The position numbers were made by a program, and so were the translations under genes. A DNA stretch of 64,000 nucleotides from Rheinheimera sp. 4Y26 (GTDB lineage Bacteria > Pseudomonadota > Gammaproteobacteria > Enterobacterales > Alteromonadaceae), in the NCBI RefSeq assembly GCF_025245835.1, contig NZ_JAOBWS010000005.1, positions 62,001 through 126,000 of the forward strand. The letters are read 5' to 3'. Shown here one piece after another: positions 46,101 through 54,278 of this stretch. How positions within the stretch are numbered: the first letter of the stretch is position 1; each line of letters opens with the position of its first letter. The notes below the pieces were generated by a model. The model did no database searches. It saw only the letters and a program-made list of their open reading frames with translations, and was not told where the DNA came from.

Positions 46101-46808
46101 TTGTCTGAGATTTGCCAGTTTACCGCCATACCTTATCAGCTGAAGCCATCAGGGCGGCGGCGCAGTGTGGCACTTCAGATCCGCGATGGAAAACTGACAG
46201 TGCTGGCACCCACAGGTGTTGCCAAACAGCAGATCGATGGTTTTATATTACAAAAACAGCAATGGGTAGAGCGGCATTTACAGGTGCAGTTGCAGGCTGC
46301 TTTGCCGCCGGATTATTTATTGGCGGCTTTGTTACCGCTGCTTGATGAAAAACTGCAGTTAAAGGTGGTGAACGACAGCAGCAGTGCTGTGAGTCGTGAT
46401 GGCCAGACCTTGTGGCTGCAATTATCTAACCGTGTGAGTACGGCAAGACGCCGGCAAAAACAGCTGGAGCTGCTAAGCGCCTGGTATCAGCAGCAGGCAG
46501 AGCTCTGGTTTGCAGCCAGAGTGACGTATTGGCAACAGCAAATGCAGGTTCAGGCCAGCGCAGTGCAAATCAAAAACTGGCAAAGTAAGTGGGGGAGTTG
46601 CACCAGCAAGGGGCAACTCAGTTTTAACTGGCGGCTGATGCTGGCACCTGGCTGGGTGGCCGATTATGTCGTGGTGCATGAACTGGCGCATTTAAGTCAT
46701 ATGGATCATTCCAGCGCCTTCTGGCAAAGGGTGGAGCGGTTTTACCCTGAGTTTAAACAGGCAAAACAATGGTTTAAACAGCATCAGCATTTGCTGCAGC
46801 TGGTGTAG
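46101..46808 (+). CDS. YgjP/DUF45 metallopeptidase-like protein
   Basis: 235 residues. The zinc motif H-E-L-A-H-L with a following H-x6-F-W forms the YgjP (M48-like, DUF45) signature; W-G-S-C-T-S-K-G-Q-L and R-R-R-S-V-A-L-Q are further family marks. Such proteins are often annotated as SprT-like; substrate unknown. The start is a TTG at 46101, since no in-frame ATG or GTG lies near the family N-terminus. Divergent from xthA. Confidence 0.82.
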   Translation: MSEICQFTAIPYQLKPSGRRRSVALQIRDGKLTVLAPTGVAKQQIDGFILQKQQWVERHLQVQLQAALPPDYLLAALLPLLDEKLQLKVVNDSSSAVSRDGQTLWLQLSNRVSTARRRQKQLELLSAWYQQQAELWFAARVTYWQQQMQVQASAVQIKNWQSKWGSCTSKGQLSFNWRLMLAPGWVADYVVVHELAHLSHMDHSSAFWQRVERFYPEFKQAKQWFKQHQHLLQLV

Positions 46809-47098
46809 CAACAAAAAAAGAGCTACAAAGGTTCATCCGTTTTATCTGCTGAAGTTTACTGCCTCCTTGGTGCCATCATGCAGTTGTCTGGGCTGTGGCG
46901 CAAATCTGGCGTGACGCCATCGCGCCATCCCTCCATCACGTCACCAAGCCGCCAGCAGGGTTATTTGTTGGTATTTCTGCGCTGCAGGGCTTTATTTGTG
47001 CCAACTATTTCTGCTTTAATCGCACACCCGACAAAGCGACTTAACAAGCCGGCACTCTTATAACAGCCAAAAGCCGGCCCGGATCCAGGACCTCTGCG
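46809..47098. other. 290-bp region before deoC
   Basis: A GTGACG/CGTCAC repeat pair at 46911-46944 is visible, of unknown meaning. A 61-codon frame here has neither a ribosome site nor family features. The deoC promoter should lie at its right end. Confidence 0.4.
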
Positions 47099-47839
47099 AT
47101 GACAAATCAACTCAAACTGCAGCAATTATTAAAGCTGCTCGATTTAACCCGTTTAACCGACAACGACAACAGCACTGAAATGGCCGCATGGTTGGCAGAG
47201 CACATGCTGAGCGCAAAATTGCCTGCTGCTTTTTGTGTGTATCCGGCGTTTTTAGGCCAGTGCCGTGCGCGGCTTGCGGAGCTTGGTGTACAAAGCACCC
47301 TGGCTACAGTGGTGAACTTTCCAACCGGCAATGCTGCGGCCGATATGGTGGTACAGGAAATTCAGCAGGCATTGGCACTTGGCGCCGATGAAATCGACTG
47401 CGTGCTGCCTTATCAGGCGTTGTTAGCCGGCGACACGGGCCGGGTAAAAAGCTTTTTGTATGATGTGCGTGAAGCCTGTGGTAAAGCTTGCCTGAAAATT
47501 ATTATTGAATCTGGCGAGTTGGTCACTCCGCAACAAATTATTAAAGCCACTGAACTTGCTATTGAATGTGGGGCTGATTTTGTCAAATCGTCCACCGGCA
47601 AAGTACCGGTTGGTATTACCATGGAAGCGGCCCGTATTATGCTGACGGTGATAGCTGCGGCAAAACGTCCTGTTGGCTTTAAAGCCTCAGGTGGGGTTCG
47701 CACAGTGGCGCAGGCACTGGAGCTGATGGCGATGTATGAAGATATTACCGGTCGTCTGGCGCAGCCAGAGCTGATGCGTATTGGCGCCAGTGTGCTTTTT
47801 ACTGAGTTATCTGCATTGTTGGCAGAGCCGCAAGCCTGA
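47099..47839 (+). CDS. deoC: DeoC, deoxyribose-phosphate aldolase
   Basis: 246 residues (E. coli 259). The Schiff-base lysine is K163 in F-V-K-S-S-T-G, with K195 in G-F-K-A-S-G-G and D100 in E-I-D-C. It splits 2-deoxyribose-5-phosphate into acetaldehyde and glyceraldehyde-3-phosphate in nucleoside breakdown. In E. coli it leads deoCABD; here no deoA, B or D follows, since the next gene is on the opposite strand. AGGA precedes the ATG. Confidence 0.95.
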   Translation: MTNQLKLQQLLKLLDLTRLTDNDNSTEMAAWLAEHMLSAKLPAAFCVYPAFLGQCRARLAELGVQSTLATVVNFPTGNAAADMVVQEIQQALALGADEIDCVLPYQALLAGDTGRVKSFLYDVREACGKACLKIIIESGELVTPQQIIKATELAIECGADFVKSSTGKVPVGITMEAARIMLTVIAAAKRPVGFKASGGVRTVAQALELMAMYEDITGRLAQPELMRIGASVLFTELSALLAEPQA

Positions 47840-47869
47840 TCTGCTTCGTTTAACATCAGCAATGGCGTT

Positions 47870-49507
47870 TTAGCTGCTTTGTTTTAATTCCTGACGGTAA
47901 CCCTGATATTGCTGCTGTAACTCATTGTAACGCTGCTGGTGGTGTTCCATCAGTAGCGCCTGTTCGATGGTTCTAAACACCTGGCGGCAGCGTTGGTAAA
48001 GTGCCAGCGACTTATGTTTTTGCTGTGACTCCAGCACCTGTAGCATCGCCTGAATTAAGTTCAGTGCGGCGACCGTATTGGCGGGAGCCACCTGAAGTGC
48101 CTGCTCAAATAACTGCATCGCTTCCTGATATTTACCATCCTGATATCTATCCATTCCGGCTTTATTCAGCGTGCTCAGCTGCTGGCGTTTATCTTCAGAT
48201 TGTTGCTGATGTTGCGCCAGCATATCGGCCAGCACCGGATCCGGCGTGGTGTGACTGCTGTATCTGGCAAAAAAATGGTCGGCGCCTTCAAATTCACCGA
48301 TGTCCATTAGCAGCATCACCAGATCCGGCGTTTCGGCTTCAGTGCCTGTCATGGTGTCACACACCTTGTCGGCAGTTTTTTTCGCCTGATGAAAACGACC
48401 TTCAATGGCGTCCAGCCGCGCCATACAAAGTTGTTCAAAACGTTCAAAATCAACGTCTTTTAGTGCCAGTTCGTCTTTTTGACTGCGGTGCAATAACAGC
48501 AGGGTTTCCTGTTGTAATTTATTGCGTTTGGCTGGCTCATCCAGGCTACCGATGGCGTCGAGCATGGTTCTGATGTAATTGAGCAAATGCATCACATCTT
48601 GTTTGGCGGTGCGCCGGGTTAACTCGTAAATTTGTTTGCTGGCCTGTACCATATCCAGTGGGCTGGTGGCCTGACGGGCAACGCGCAGCAACAAATATTG
48701 GCGGCCAAGTTGAAAAGGTGCGATATCAATGGCCTGATTGATACTTTGCATGGCTCCGGCAGTATCGCCCTGTGCCAACTGACAATGGCATTTAATATCC
48801 AGCGCCTGGGCACAAAGCCGGTTGACCTCAATAATCTCATCACATAACTGAGTGCAGCTTTGATAATCCTGTTGTTGTAATCTGGCACGGGCGGAAAGTA
48901 GCAAGGCCCAGGTGGGGCGTCTTTGTTGCATGCTGTCGCCGAGCAGCTGCTCAAGTGCCGGGAAGTTTTGCTGATTTAATAAAGTTTCTGCCAGTACCCG
49001 CCGGCAATATTGTTCATAACGGCCATTGGCAGCAATTTCCTTCTCACATTCGGCAATCACATCCTCGCTTTGACGCTGATATAAAGCTTCATATAAAGCG
49101 GCTAAGTGCTGTTTTTTTTGTTGTAGTTTGAGCAGGCGGGTCTTGAGCAGGCTCTGTGAAAAAGGTTTGATTAAATAGTCGTCTGGTTCGGTTTCAACTG
49201 CACTCATCACCATGCTGACGGTGTTTTCACCTGTAACAATAATAAAAATGGCGCTGGGTTTGAGTAGTTGTTTTTCTCTTAAGTCTTCCAGTAACTGACG
49301 GCCGTTTTTACCGGCGCCAAGGTTATAGTCGACAAACAACAAATCAAATTCGGTTTGGCTGCATCTGTTTAGTGCCTGCTCGCCACTGTTGGCAAACTGG
49401 ATGTTGGCCATGCCTAAACTTTTCAGAATACCTTTGAGCATCACCTGAAAAGGGCGCTGATCATCAACCACCAGTATATGAAGTCCAGACAGAGCTAATT
49501 TGTGCAT
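47870..49507 (-). CDS. Response regulator with TPR repeats (no DNA-binding domain)
   Basis: 545 residues. Receiver domain (8-130) with D15-D16, phosphoacceptor D60 and a Lys in L-I-K-P-F. The rest is helical TPR-type repeats, ending with a region rich in Gln (T-L-N-K-A-G-M-D-R-Y-Q-D-G-K-Y-Q-E-A near 450). No output DNA-binding or GGDEF domain. Layout is like VieB of Vibrio cholerae, so it probably acts by protein-protein contacts. No histidine kinase is adjacent. Located downstream of tRNA-Tyr. Confidence 0.85.
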   Translation of the reverse strand: MHKLALSGLHILVVDDQRPFQVMLKGILKSLGMANIQFANSGEQALNRCSQTEFDLLFVDYNLGAGKNGRQLLEDLREKQLLKPSAIFIIVTGENTVSMVMSAVETEPDDYLIKPFSQSLLKTRLLKLQQKKQHLAALYEALYQRQSEDVIAECEKEIAANGRYEQYCRRVLAETLLNQQNFPALEQLLGDSMQQRRPTWALLLSARARLQQQDYQSCTQLCDEIIEVNRLCAQALDIKCHCQLAQGDTAGAMQSINQAIDIAPFQLGRQYLLLRVARQATSPLDMVQASKQIYELTRRTAKQDVMHLLNYIRTMLDAIGSLDEPAKRNKLQQETLLLLHRSQKDELALKDVDFERFEQLCMARLDAIEGRFHQAKKTADKVCDTMTGTEAETPDLVMLLMDIGEFEGADHFFARYSSHTTPDPVLADMLAQHQQQSEDKRQQLSTLNKAGMDRYQDGKYQEAMQLFEQALQVAPANTVAALNLIQAMLQVLESQQKHKSLALYQRCRQVFRTIEQALLMEHHQQRYNELQQQYQGYRQELKQSS

Positions 49508-49644
49508 GCGGCAAGCCGGCCAACTAAACCTGGTAAGATTGTGAGAAACAAAAGGTGAATTCGCAAGTTTGTAAACAGCTGAAATGTGTTGGTTTTATTT
49601 GTTTTGAACAGATGTAACTCAGAAGTGCTGAAGCAGCAGGAAGA

Positions 49645-49729
<85 letters not shown>

Positions 49730-49740
49730 ACGTGGCCGGC

Positions 49741-49768
49741 ATCTTATCAAATCAAACGTCGATGTAAA
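49741..49768 (-). promoter_or_regulatory. Promoter of tRNA-Tyr
   Basis: Read on the minus strand, TTTACA (49763-49768) then 16 bases then TAAGAT (49741-49746), followed by a GC-rich discriminator (GCCGGCC). GC-rich discriminators are typical of stringently controlled stable-RNA promoters. Confidence 0.7.
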
Positions 49769-49835
49769 GAAATAAACTCAAGAAAGCTGTTTAACTGCCG
49801 ATAAAGTCAGCAGTTTTCATTAAAAATGCGTTTTT

Positions 49836-50300
49836 ATGCTGCAGCTCGTCAACGAATGGCAATTACAGGGACAACTGAATCAGGCGCTATTACAGCATCA
49901 GCGCGCTGATTTTGCCTTGTGGCTGGCGATGTTATCGCCTGCTGTTGATGAAATGGCGGCTTTTTGTTTACCAACAGGTGAACCAGAGCCTGGCAAACAA
50001 AGTTTGTATCATCAGCTTGGCGTGCAACAACAGCGTGATTTTGCCATGCAGCAGCAAGATATCGGCTGTTTGACGGCACAGCATCAGGCGTTGATTCAGA
50101 GCGGTTTGGTCCAGTGCCGCTTGCAGCAACTACTGACTCCACCTCCTGCGGTAGTGCGTCACGACGCGAAAAAACTATCGGCCGAAGTGCTGGATAGTCT
50201 GGATTTTCATACCAGACGCCATCTGGCAAAACAAAAAGCCGATTTGATCACACCGGATCCGACGGCTTTATACGATATTTTGCAGGAAATGCACGCCTGA
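49836..50300 (+). CDS. Unknown protein, possibly VC2046/SO_2500-type
   Basis: 154 residues, Gln- and Leu-rich, apparently helical and soluble. The ending D-F-H-T-R-R-H-L-A-K-Q-K-A-D-L and the W-L-A-M-L-S-P-A-V-D-E segment resemble a small Vibrio/Shewanella family of unknown function; that match is from memory and tentative. ATG at 49836 without a strong ribosome site. Convergent with ychJ, 18 bp apart. Confidence 0.6.
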   Translation: MLQLVNEWQLQGQLNQALLQHQRADFALWLAMLSPAVDEMAAFCLPTGEPEPGKQSLYHQLGVQQQRDFAMQQQDIGCLTAQHQALIQSGLVQCRLQQLLTPPPAVVRHDAKKLSAEVLDSLDFHTRRHLAKQKADLITPDPTALYDILQEMHA

Positions 50301-50318
50301 GTGAGTCAAGGTCGCTGA

Positions 50319-50912
50319 TTAACTTTGTTGTGCGGACATCAGGTGCGGACGGCAAACTTTATATTTTTTGCCGCTGCCACAGGGGCAGGCATCATTTCGG
50401 TTAATTTTCTGACTGGCATGGGAAAATAAACAACCATCCAGATACCACCATTGCTGCTGCTCAAAGATAAATCTGGACTGTTCTTCCAGCTGTTGCAGTT
50501 TATCCTGCATGATAAAACGGGCGATAAAGTGCACATAATCGATACAGCCTTCAGCCGCAGCTGTTGTTGCTGTTTTGACGGTGTCGGGCGCGGCAAGGCT
50601 CAGTGTACCGGTGTAAGACTCCAGATAAGGGTTATCCGGCATCCGTTGTTGCAGCAGACTTTTATCGCTGATTGGCAAGACCGATAAACCCACAAAATGG
50701 GCCGAATCAGCAAAAGCGGCAATGTCTGTTTCAGCCTGATCAGATTGCTGGCTTGGATGATAGGTGTTTTTAATGTACTGAATATGGCCGGTGCAATAAG
50801 CGCTATATCTGGAACGCATCAGCTCTGGCGCAGTTTGTGGCAGTGCTGTGCCAATTAAAAAAGGCTGGCAGCAGCTGGCAAAAACCTGATCTGAGCCACA
50901 ATAACACCCCAT
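50319..50912 (-). CDS. ychJ: YchJ-family SEC-C motif protein (UPF0225)
   Basis: 197 residues from the ATG at 50912, which has AGGAG 7 bases upstream; a GTG start at 50957 is less likely. Two zinc motifs of SEC-C type flank an NTF2-like core: M-G-C-Y-C-G-S-D at the N-terminus with a C-C pair eight residues on, and C-P-C-G-S-G-K-K-Y-K-V-C near the end. The last motif has R-P-H in place of the common C or H immediately after Cys. Function unknown. Confidence 0.85.
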   Translation of the reverse strand: MGCYCGSDQVFASCCQPFLIGTALPQTAPELMRSRYSAYCTGHIQYIKNTYHPSQQSDQAETDIAAFADSAHFVGLSVLPISDKSLLQQRMPDNPYLESYTGTLSLAAPDTVKTATTAAAEGCIDYVHFIARFIMQDKLQQLEEQSRFIFEQQQWWYLDGCLFSHASQKINRNDACPCGSGKKYKVCRPHLMSAQQS

Positions 50913-51019
50913 ATTTTGCTCCTGTAGTTGCTGCAATTGCCGCTGTGTCAACAGCACGGGTCAGAGGCGGATAACAGGGGGCAGAGTGTAATGGGTTTTT
51001 CCAGGCGCCGGTAGTTGGT

Positions 51020-51280
51020 TTAGCTATCATCTTGCATAAAGACCGGGCTATGGAATAAAGCACAGCCTGCTTGCAGATTGCGATGAATGTTGAGCTCCAG
51101 GACGGCTCCTGGACGACTATCCAACAACCGCCAGCTAAAAGGTGACTTATTAATCGCTCGCTTATAAAACATCAGTGGTGTGGTTTGGGTCTCTTGCTGC
51201 CTTGCTCTTGCGGAAATCTGCGCAGCGGCTTTCAAATCAGTGCTATCTGGCGCAGGGCATATCCAGCTATTGGTGAACCA
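51020..51280 (-). other. In-frame extension beyond the sulA stop
   Basis: Directly after the sulA TAA the same frame stays open for 86 codons to a stop at 51020-51022. The would-be product has segments such as K-S-P-F-S-W-R-L-L-D-S-R-P-G-A-V-L-E-L. There is no ATG with a ribosome site near its start (a TTG at 51235). It may be a chance open frame, or the remnant of a longer protein. Nothing else is visible between ychJ and sulA. Confidence 0.3.
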
Positions 51281-51712
51281 TTAATGCGTCAGCTGCGGCA
51301 GTGCCATTGCATCTGTTGGCAGATTAACTAAGGGCGTGCCGTATTTAGCCGATAAATAACGATAATCTTCAAGTTCTTGCTGCTCGTCGGGTAAGAAGCT
51401 CACCACAGCACTGCAGGTAGAGCAGGTGAGCGCATCACGCATCAGGTTATCAAAACGGCCAATTTGTTTTTGTGGGATCAACAAAATGCGCTGGCTTTGA
51501 ATACCGGCTTGTTCCAGCATTTGTTTGGTCAGCTGCCATGGTGGTGCAATCAATAATAACCAGCCATGTTGCAACCCTTGTTGTTGGGTAAGCGCAGCAA
51601 GAGTTGTTAATACAGCTTGTACATTCAGCTTTGTGGCTGTTTTTGCAGGCAAAGTAAAAGTCTTGCCAAAATGTACGCCGGATAAAGGTAACTGATAGCT
51701 GTGCTGGATCAT
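51281..51712 (-). CDS. sulA: SulA-like SOS cell-division inhibitor
   Basis: 143 residues. Segments L-L-L-I-A-P-P-W-Q-L-T-K-Q-M-L-E-Q-A-G-I and N-L-M-R-D-A-L-T-C-S-T-C-S-A-V-V match the order of the SulA core (RecA-like fold) of E. coli. SulA blocks FtsZ polymerisation during DNA damage. Two perfect LexA boxes lie upstream, which strongly supports the call. The E. coli lon-recognised C-terminus cannot be checked by eye. lexA is not adjacent. Confidence 0.78.
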   Translation of the reverse strand: MIQHSYQLPLSGVHFGKTFTLPAKTATKLNVQAVLTTLAALTQQQGLQHGWLLLIAPPWQLTKQMLEQAGIQSQRILLIPQKQIGRFDNLMRDALTCSTCSAVVSFLPDEQQELEDYRYLSAKYGTPLVNLPTDAMALPQLTH

Positions 51713-51739
51713 AATAAAGCCCCTGACTGAACCAAATAA

Positions 51740-51755
51740 CTGTGTCTATATACAG
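51740..51755. promoter_or_regulatory. LexA box 1 upstream of sulA
   Basis: CTGTGTCTATATACAG fits CTGT-N8-ACAG with an AT-rich core, 27 bases before the sulA ATG. A related half-site ending TATATACAG (51762-51770) follows immediately, which could support cooperative binding. Confidence 0.85.
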
Positions 51756-51802
51756 TGGATGTATATACAGTAATCAGGCTTCGTTTAAAAAGCAAGCGAA
51801 AA

Positions 51803-51818
51803 CTGTGAAAATATACAG
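51803..51818. promoter_or_regulatory. LexA box 2 upstream of sulA
   Basis: CTGTGAAAATATACAG fits CTGT-N8-ACAG exactly, 63 bp centre-to-centre from box 1. It lies between sulA and the divergent DUF3581 gene and could also touch the latter's promoter. Confidence 0.8.
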
Positions 51819-51954
51819 TGCTTTTGTGATTCCGGGCATTTTTGTGAAGATAAACAACAGCTAAGCCTTGTTATTGCTGTGCATACTGGTAAAACCATTG
51901 TATTGATACTGTTTTGTTACACTCCGCCTCTTGCGAACAGGATGAGAATTTTTG

Positions 51955-52671
51955 ATGTTGTTACAGCCCTATGTAAATGTGCAGGGTGAAGAATTTAGTT
52001 TCAGCCGGGCACAGGCCAGCCAATTTGCCAAGCAAATTGCTTCAGACTTTAATCCGATCCACGATGAAGACAGCAAAAGATTTTGTGTGCCTGGCGATTT
52101 GTTGTTTGCTTTTTTGCTGCACAAATACGGTTTGTCTGAGCGTTTAAGCTGTACTTTTAATGGTATGGTTGGCTCTGATGTGTTGCTGCATTGCAGCGAA
52201 GAAGGCAACAGCGTTGAAGTGCTTGATCAGAACGATAAATCTTATCTGATGCTGGAGCAAAGCGGCAGCAAACAGCAGAATTGTCAGTTTATTGAAGCGC
52301 TGGTGCGAGATTATGTGCGTTTTTCCGGTCAGAACTTCCCGCATATTCTGCAGCCGTTGATGGAGCAGCATCAGGTGATGATTCACCCGCAGCGCCCGCT
52401 GGTGATTTATCAGAGTATGGCTTTGCAGTTCTTCCGTTTTAGTGACAATTGCCCGCAGTTAAAATTATCCGATTCGAGTCTGGAAATAGACGGTAAAAGA
52501 GGCAATGTGTTGCTGAAATTTGAATTGCTGGATGGTTCTGAAGTGATTGGTGCCGGTGAAAAACGCATGATCCTGAGTAATCTGGTGCCTTATGATGCGG
52601 AACAAATGCAGGGGCTGGTCGATATTTATAATGAACGTAAATTACGCCTGGGTGGCGACGTCACTGTCTGA
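51955..52671 (+). CDS. DUF3581 family protein
   Basis: 238 residues from the ATG at 51955; the TTG one codon earlier is unneeded. Aligns in layout with DUF3581, known from Shewanella and Vibrio, with the H-D-E-D-S-K-R-F-C-V-P-G-D-L-L-F-A segment near 37. That stretch resembles the hotdog MaoC-like H-D-x-D motif region (N-P-I-H-D), so it may be a hotdog-fold hydratase relative, an inference only. Divergent from sulA; ends in a strong terminator. Confidence 0.8.
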   Translation: MLLQPYVNVQGEEFSFSRAQASQFAKQIASDFNPIHDEDSKRFCVPGDLLFAFLLHKYGLSERLSCTFNGMVGSDVLLHCSEEGNSVEVLDQNDKSYLMLEQSGSKQQNCQFIEALVRDYVRFSGQNFPHILQPLMEQHQVMIHPQRPLVIYQSMALQFFRFSDNCPQLKLSDSSLEIDGKRGNVLLKFELLDGSEVIGAGEKRMILSNLVPYDAEQMQGLVDIYNERKLRLGGDVTV

Positions 52672-52698
52672 TCCCCTTTAATGATGCAAAGATAAGCA

Positions 52699-52728
52699 AA
52701 GCCAGCTCACCATGCTGGCTTTTTTTTA
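52699..52728 (+). terminator. Terminator after the DUF3581 gene
   Basis: AAGCCAGC (52699-52706) pairs with GCTGGCTT (52714-52721), then seven further T residues: a classical Rho-independent terminator. Confidence 0.9.
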
Positions 52729-52927
52729 CCCCGCAATGCCGCCTTGTCCTAAAGTCACAGCATTAAACTGTGGTATTGCACCAGGGCTCTGATGTCACCG
52801 GAGCTTTTATAAAAGCGGTTTGCCAGCCACAGAGCTGACACAGTGTGATGTGCAGAGTCAGGCGCAGTGCACAATGGAAAACAGGGCGGCTATCTGGTAT
52901 CTTCGGCCAATAACTGAAGGGAAGTGC

Positions 52928-53230
52928 ATGATGTATTACATGATTTATTCTGAAGACGTCGCTGATAGTCTGGCGCAGCGTAAAATCACCCGTCCGGCGC
53001 ATTTAGCGCGTTTGGAGCAACTGGCCGCTGAAAACCGCTTGTTAGTGGCCGGCCCGTTACCTGCAGTGGATGCGGAAGATCCGGGCGAAGCCGGTTTTAC
53101 CGGTTCATTGGTGGTGGCTGAATTTGCGTCACTTGAGGAGGCTCAGCAGTGGGCAGCGGCTGATCCTTATCTGGCTGCCGGTGTGTATAAACAAAGCACC
53201 GTCAAACCATTTCGCAAAGTATTGCCGTAA
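52928..53230 (+). CDS. yciI: YciI family protein
   Basis: 100 residues from the ATG at 52928, with AAGG upstream; 52931 is equally possible, and an open frame further left is unsupported. The sequence tracks E. coli YciI closely: [32 protein letters not shown] and V-K-P-F-R-K-V. It has a ferredoxin-like fold with the conserved His and Asp, and an unclear enzymatic role. galE starts 10 bp later, so they probably share a transcript. Confidence 0.92.
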   Translation: MMYYMIYSEDVADSLAQRKITRPAHLARLEQLAAENRLLVAGPLPAVDAEDPGEAGFTGSLVVAEFASLEEAQQWAAADPYLAAGVYKQSTVKPFRKVLP

Positions 53231-53240
53231 GGACACTCAG

Positions 53241-54257
53241 ATGCCCGTTATTTTACTCACCGGCGGCGCCGGTTACATTGCCACTCATACAGCTATCTGC
53301 CTGCTTGAGGCTGGTTTTGAGGTGCTGGCACTGGATAATTTCAGCAATTCACAGCCGCAGGCGCTGGAGCGGGTGGCGCAAATTTGTGGTCGGCCAGTAC
53401 CGCTGGTCAAAGCCGATATTCGTGATGAAGCAGCGCTGGAACAGGTGTTTTCTGAGCACAACATCAGTGCTGTAGTGCATTTTGCCGGTTTAAAGGCGGT
53501 GGGTGAATCAACAGAGCAGCCGCTGGCGTATTACGACAATAATGTGGCCGGTACTGTTACGTTGTGCCGGGTGATGGCGCGCCATGGTGTCAAACAGCTG
53601 GTGTTCAGCTCTTCGGCCACTGTGTATGGTGATGCACGGCAGATGCCGATCCGCGAGGATGCCCCACGCTCGGCCACCAATCCTTATGGTCAGAGCAAGC
53701 TGATGCTGGAATATATCCTTGCGGATCTGCAGGCCTCAGATCCTGCCTGGCGCATCGCGGTATTGCGTTATTTTAATCCGGTGGGAGCCCATCCCAGTGG
53801 CTTGATTGGGGAAAATCCCAATGGCGTGCCAAATAACTTAATGCCCTTTATCAGTCAGGTCGCTGTTGGCAAAAGAGCAAAGTTAGCGGTGTTTGGTGAT
53901 GACTATGCAACTGCAGACGGCACCGGCGTGCGTGATTATATTCATGTGATGGATTTGGCATCCGGCCATTTAAAAGCGCTGCAGTATTTGCAGCAGCAAC
54001 CAGGCTTAGTGGCGGTCAATCTTGGCACTGGCCGGGGTTACAGTGTGCTTGAAATGATCAAAGCTTTCAGTGACATTAATCAGGTGGCTGTGCCTTATCA
54101 GATAGTGGCAAGACGGCCAGGTGATATTGCAGAGTGTTATGCCGATCCGTCGCTGGCGCTTGAATTATTTGGCTGGAAAGCCGAGCGTGACCTGAAAGAC
54201 ATGGTGCGTGACGCCTGGCGCTGGCAACAACAAAACCCGGATGGTTACTGCAGTTAA
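53241..54257 (+). CDS. galE: GalE, UDP-glucose 4-epimerase
   Basis: 338 residues (E. coli 338) from the ATG at 53241 with AAGGA upstream; an extended frame overlapping yciI is not real. NAD-binding T-G-G-A-G-Y-I, catalytic F-S-S-S-A-T-V-Y-G and N-P-Y-G-Q-S-K are intact. Interconverts UDP-glucose and UDP-galactose for surface polysaccharide. The A-T-H-T after the glycine loop (usually G-S-H-T) is a mild variation. No gal operon nearby. Confidence 0.95.
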   Translation: MPVILLTGGAGYIATHTAICLLEAGFEVLALDNFSNSQPQALERVAQICGRPVPLVKADIRDEAALEQVFSEHNISAVVHFAGLKAVGESTEQPLAYYDNNVAGTVTLCRVMARHGVKQLVFSSSATVYGDARQMPIREDAPRSATNPYGQSKLMLEYILADLQASDPAWRIAVLRYFNPVGAHPSGLIGENPNGVPNNLMPFISQVAVGKRAKLAVFGDDYATADGTGVRDYIHVMDLASGHLKALQYLQQQPGLVAVNLGTGRGYSVLEMIKAFSDINQVAVPYQIVARRPGDIAECYADPSLALELFGWKAERDLKDMVRDAWRWQQQNPDGYCS

Positions 54258-54278
54258 CAATCCGTTTTGGAGGTTTAT

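Noticed and set aside
48001-48573. 190-codon frame opposite the response-regulator gene
   Set aside because: It lies fully antisense to a well-supported TPR protein and has irregular composition.
53070-53240. N-terminal extension of GalE
   Set aside because: It overlaps yciI in another frame and lacks family sequence; ATG at 53241 has a good ribosome site.
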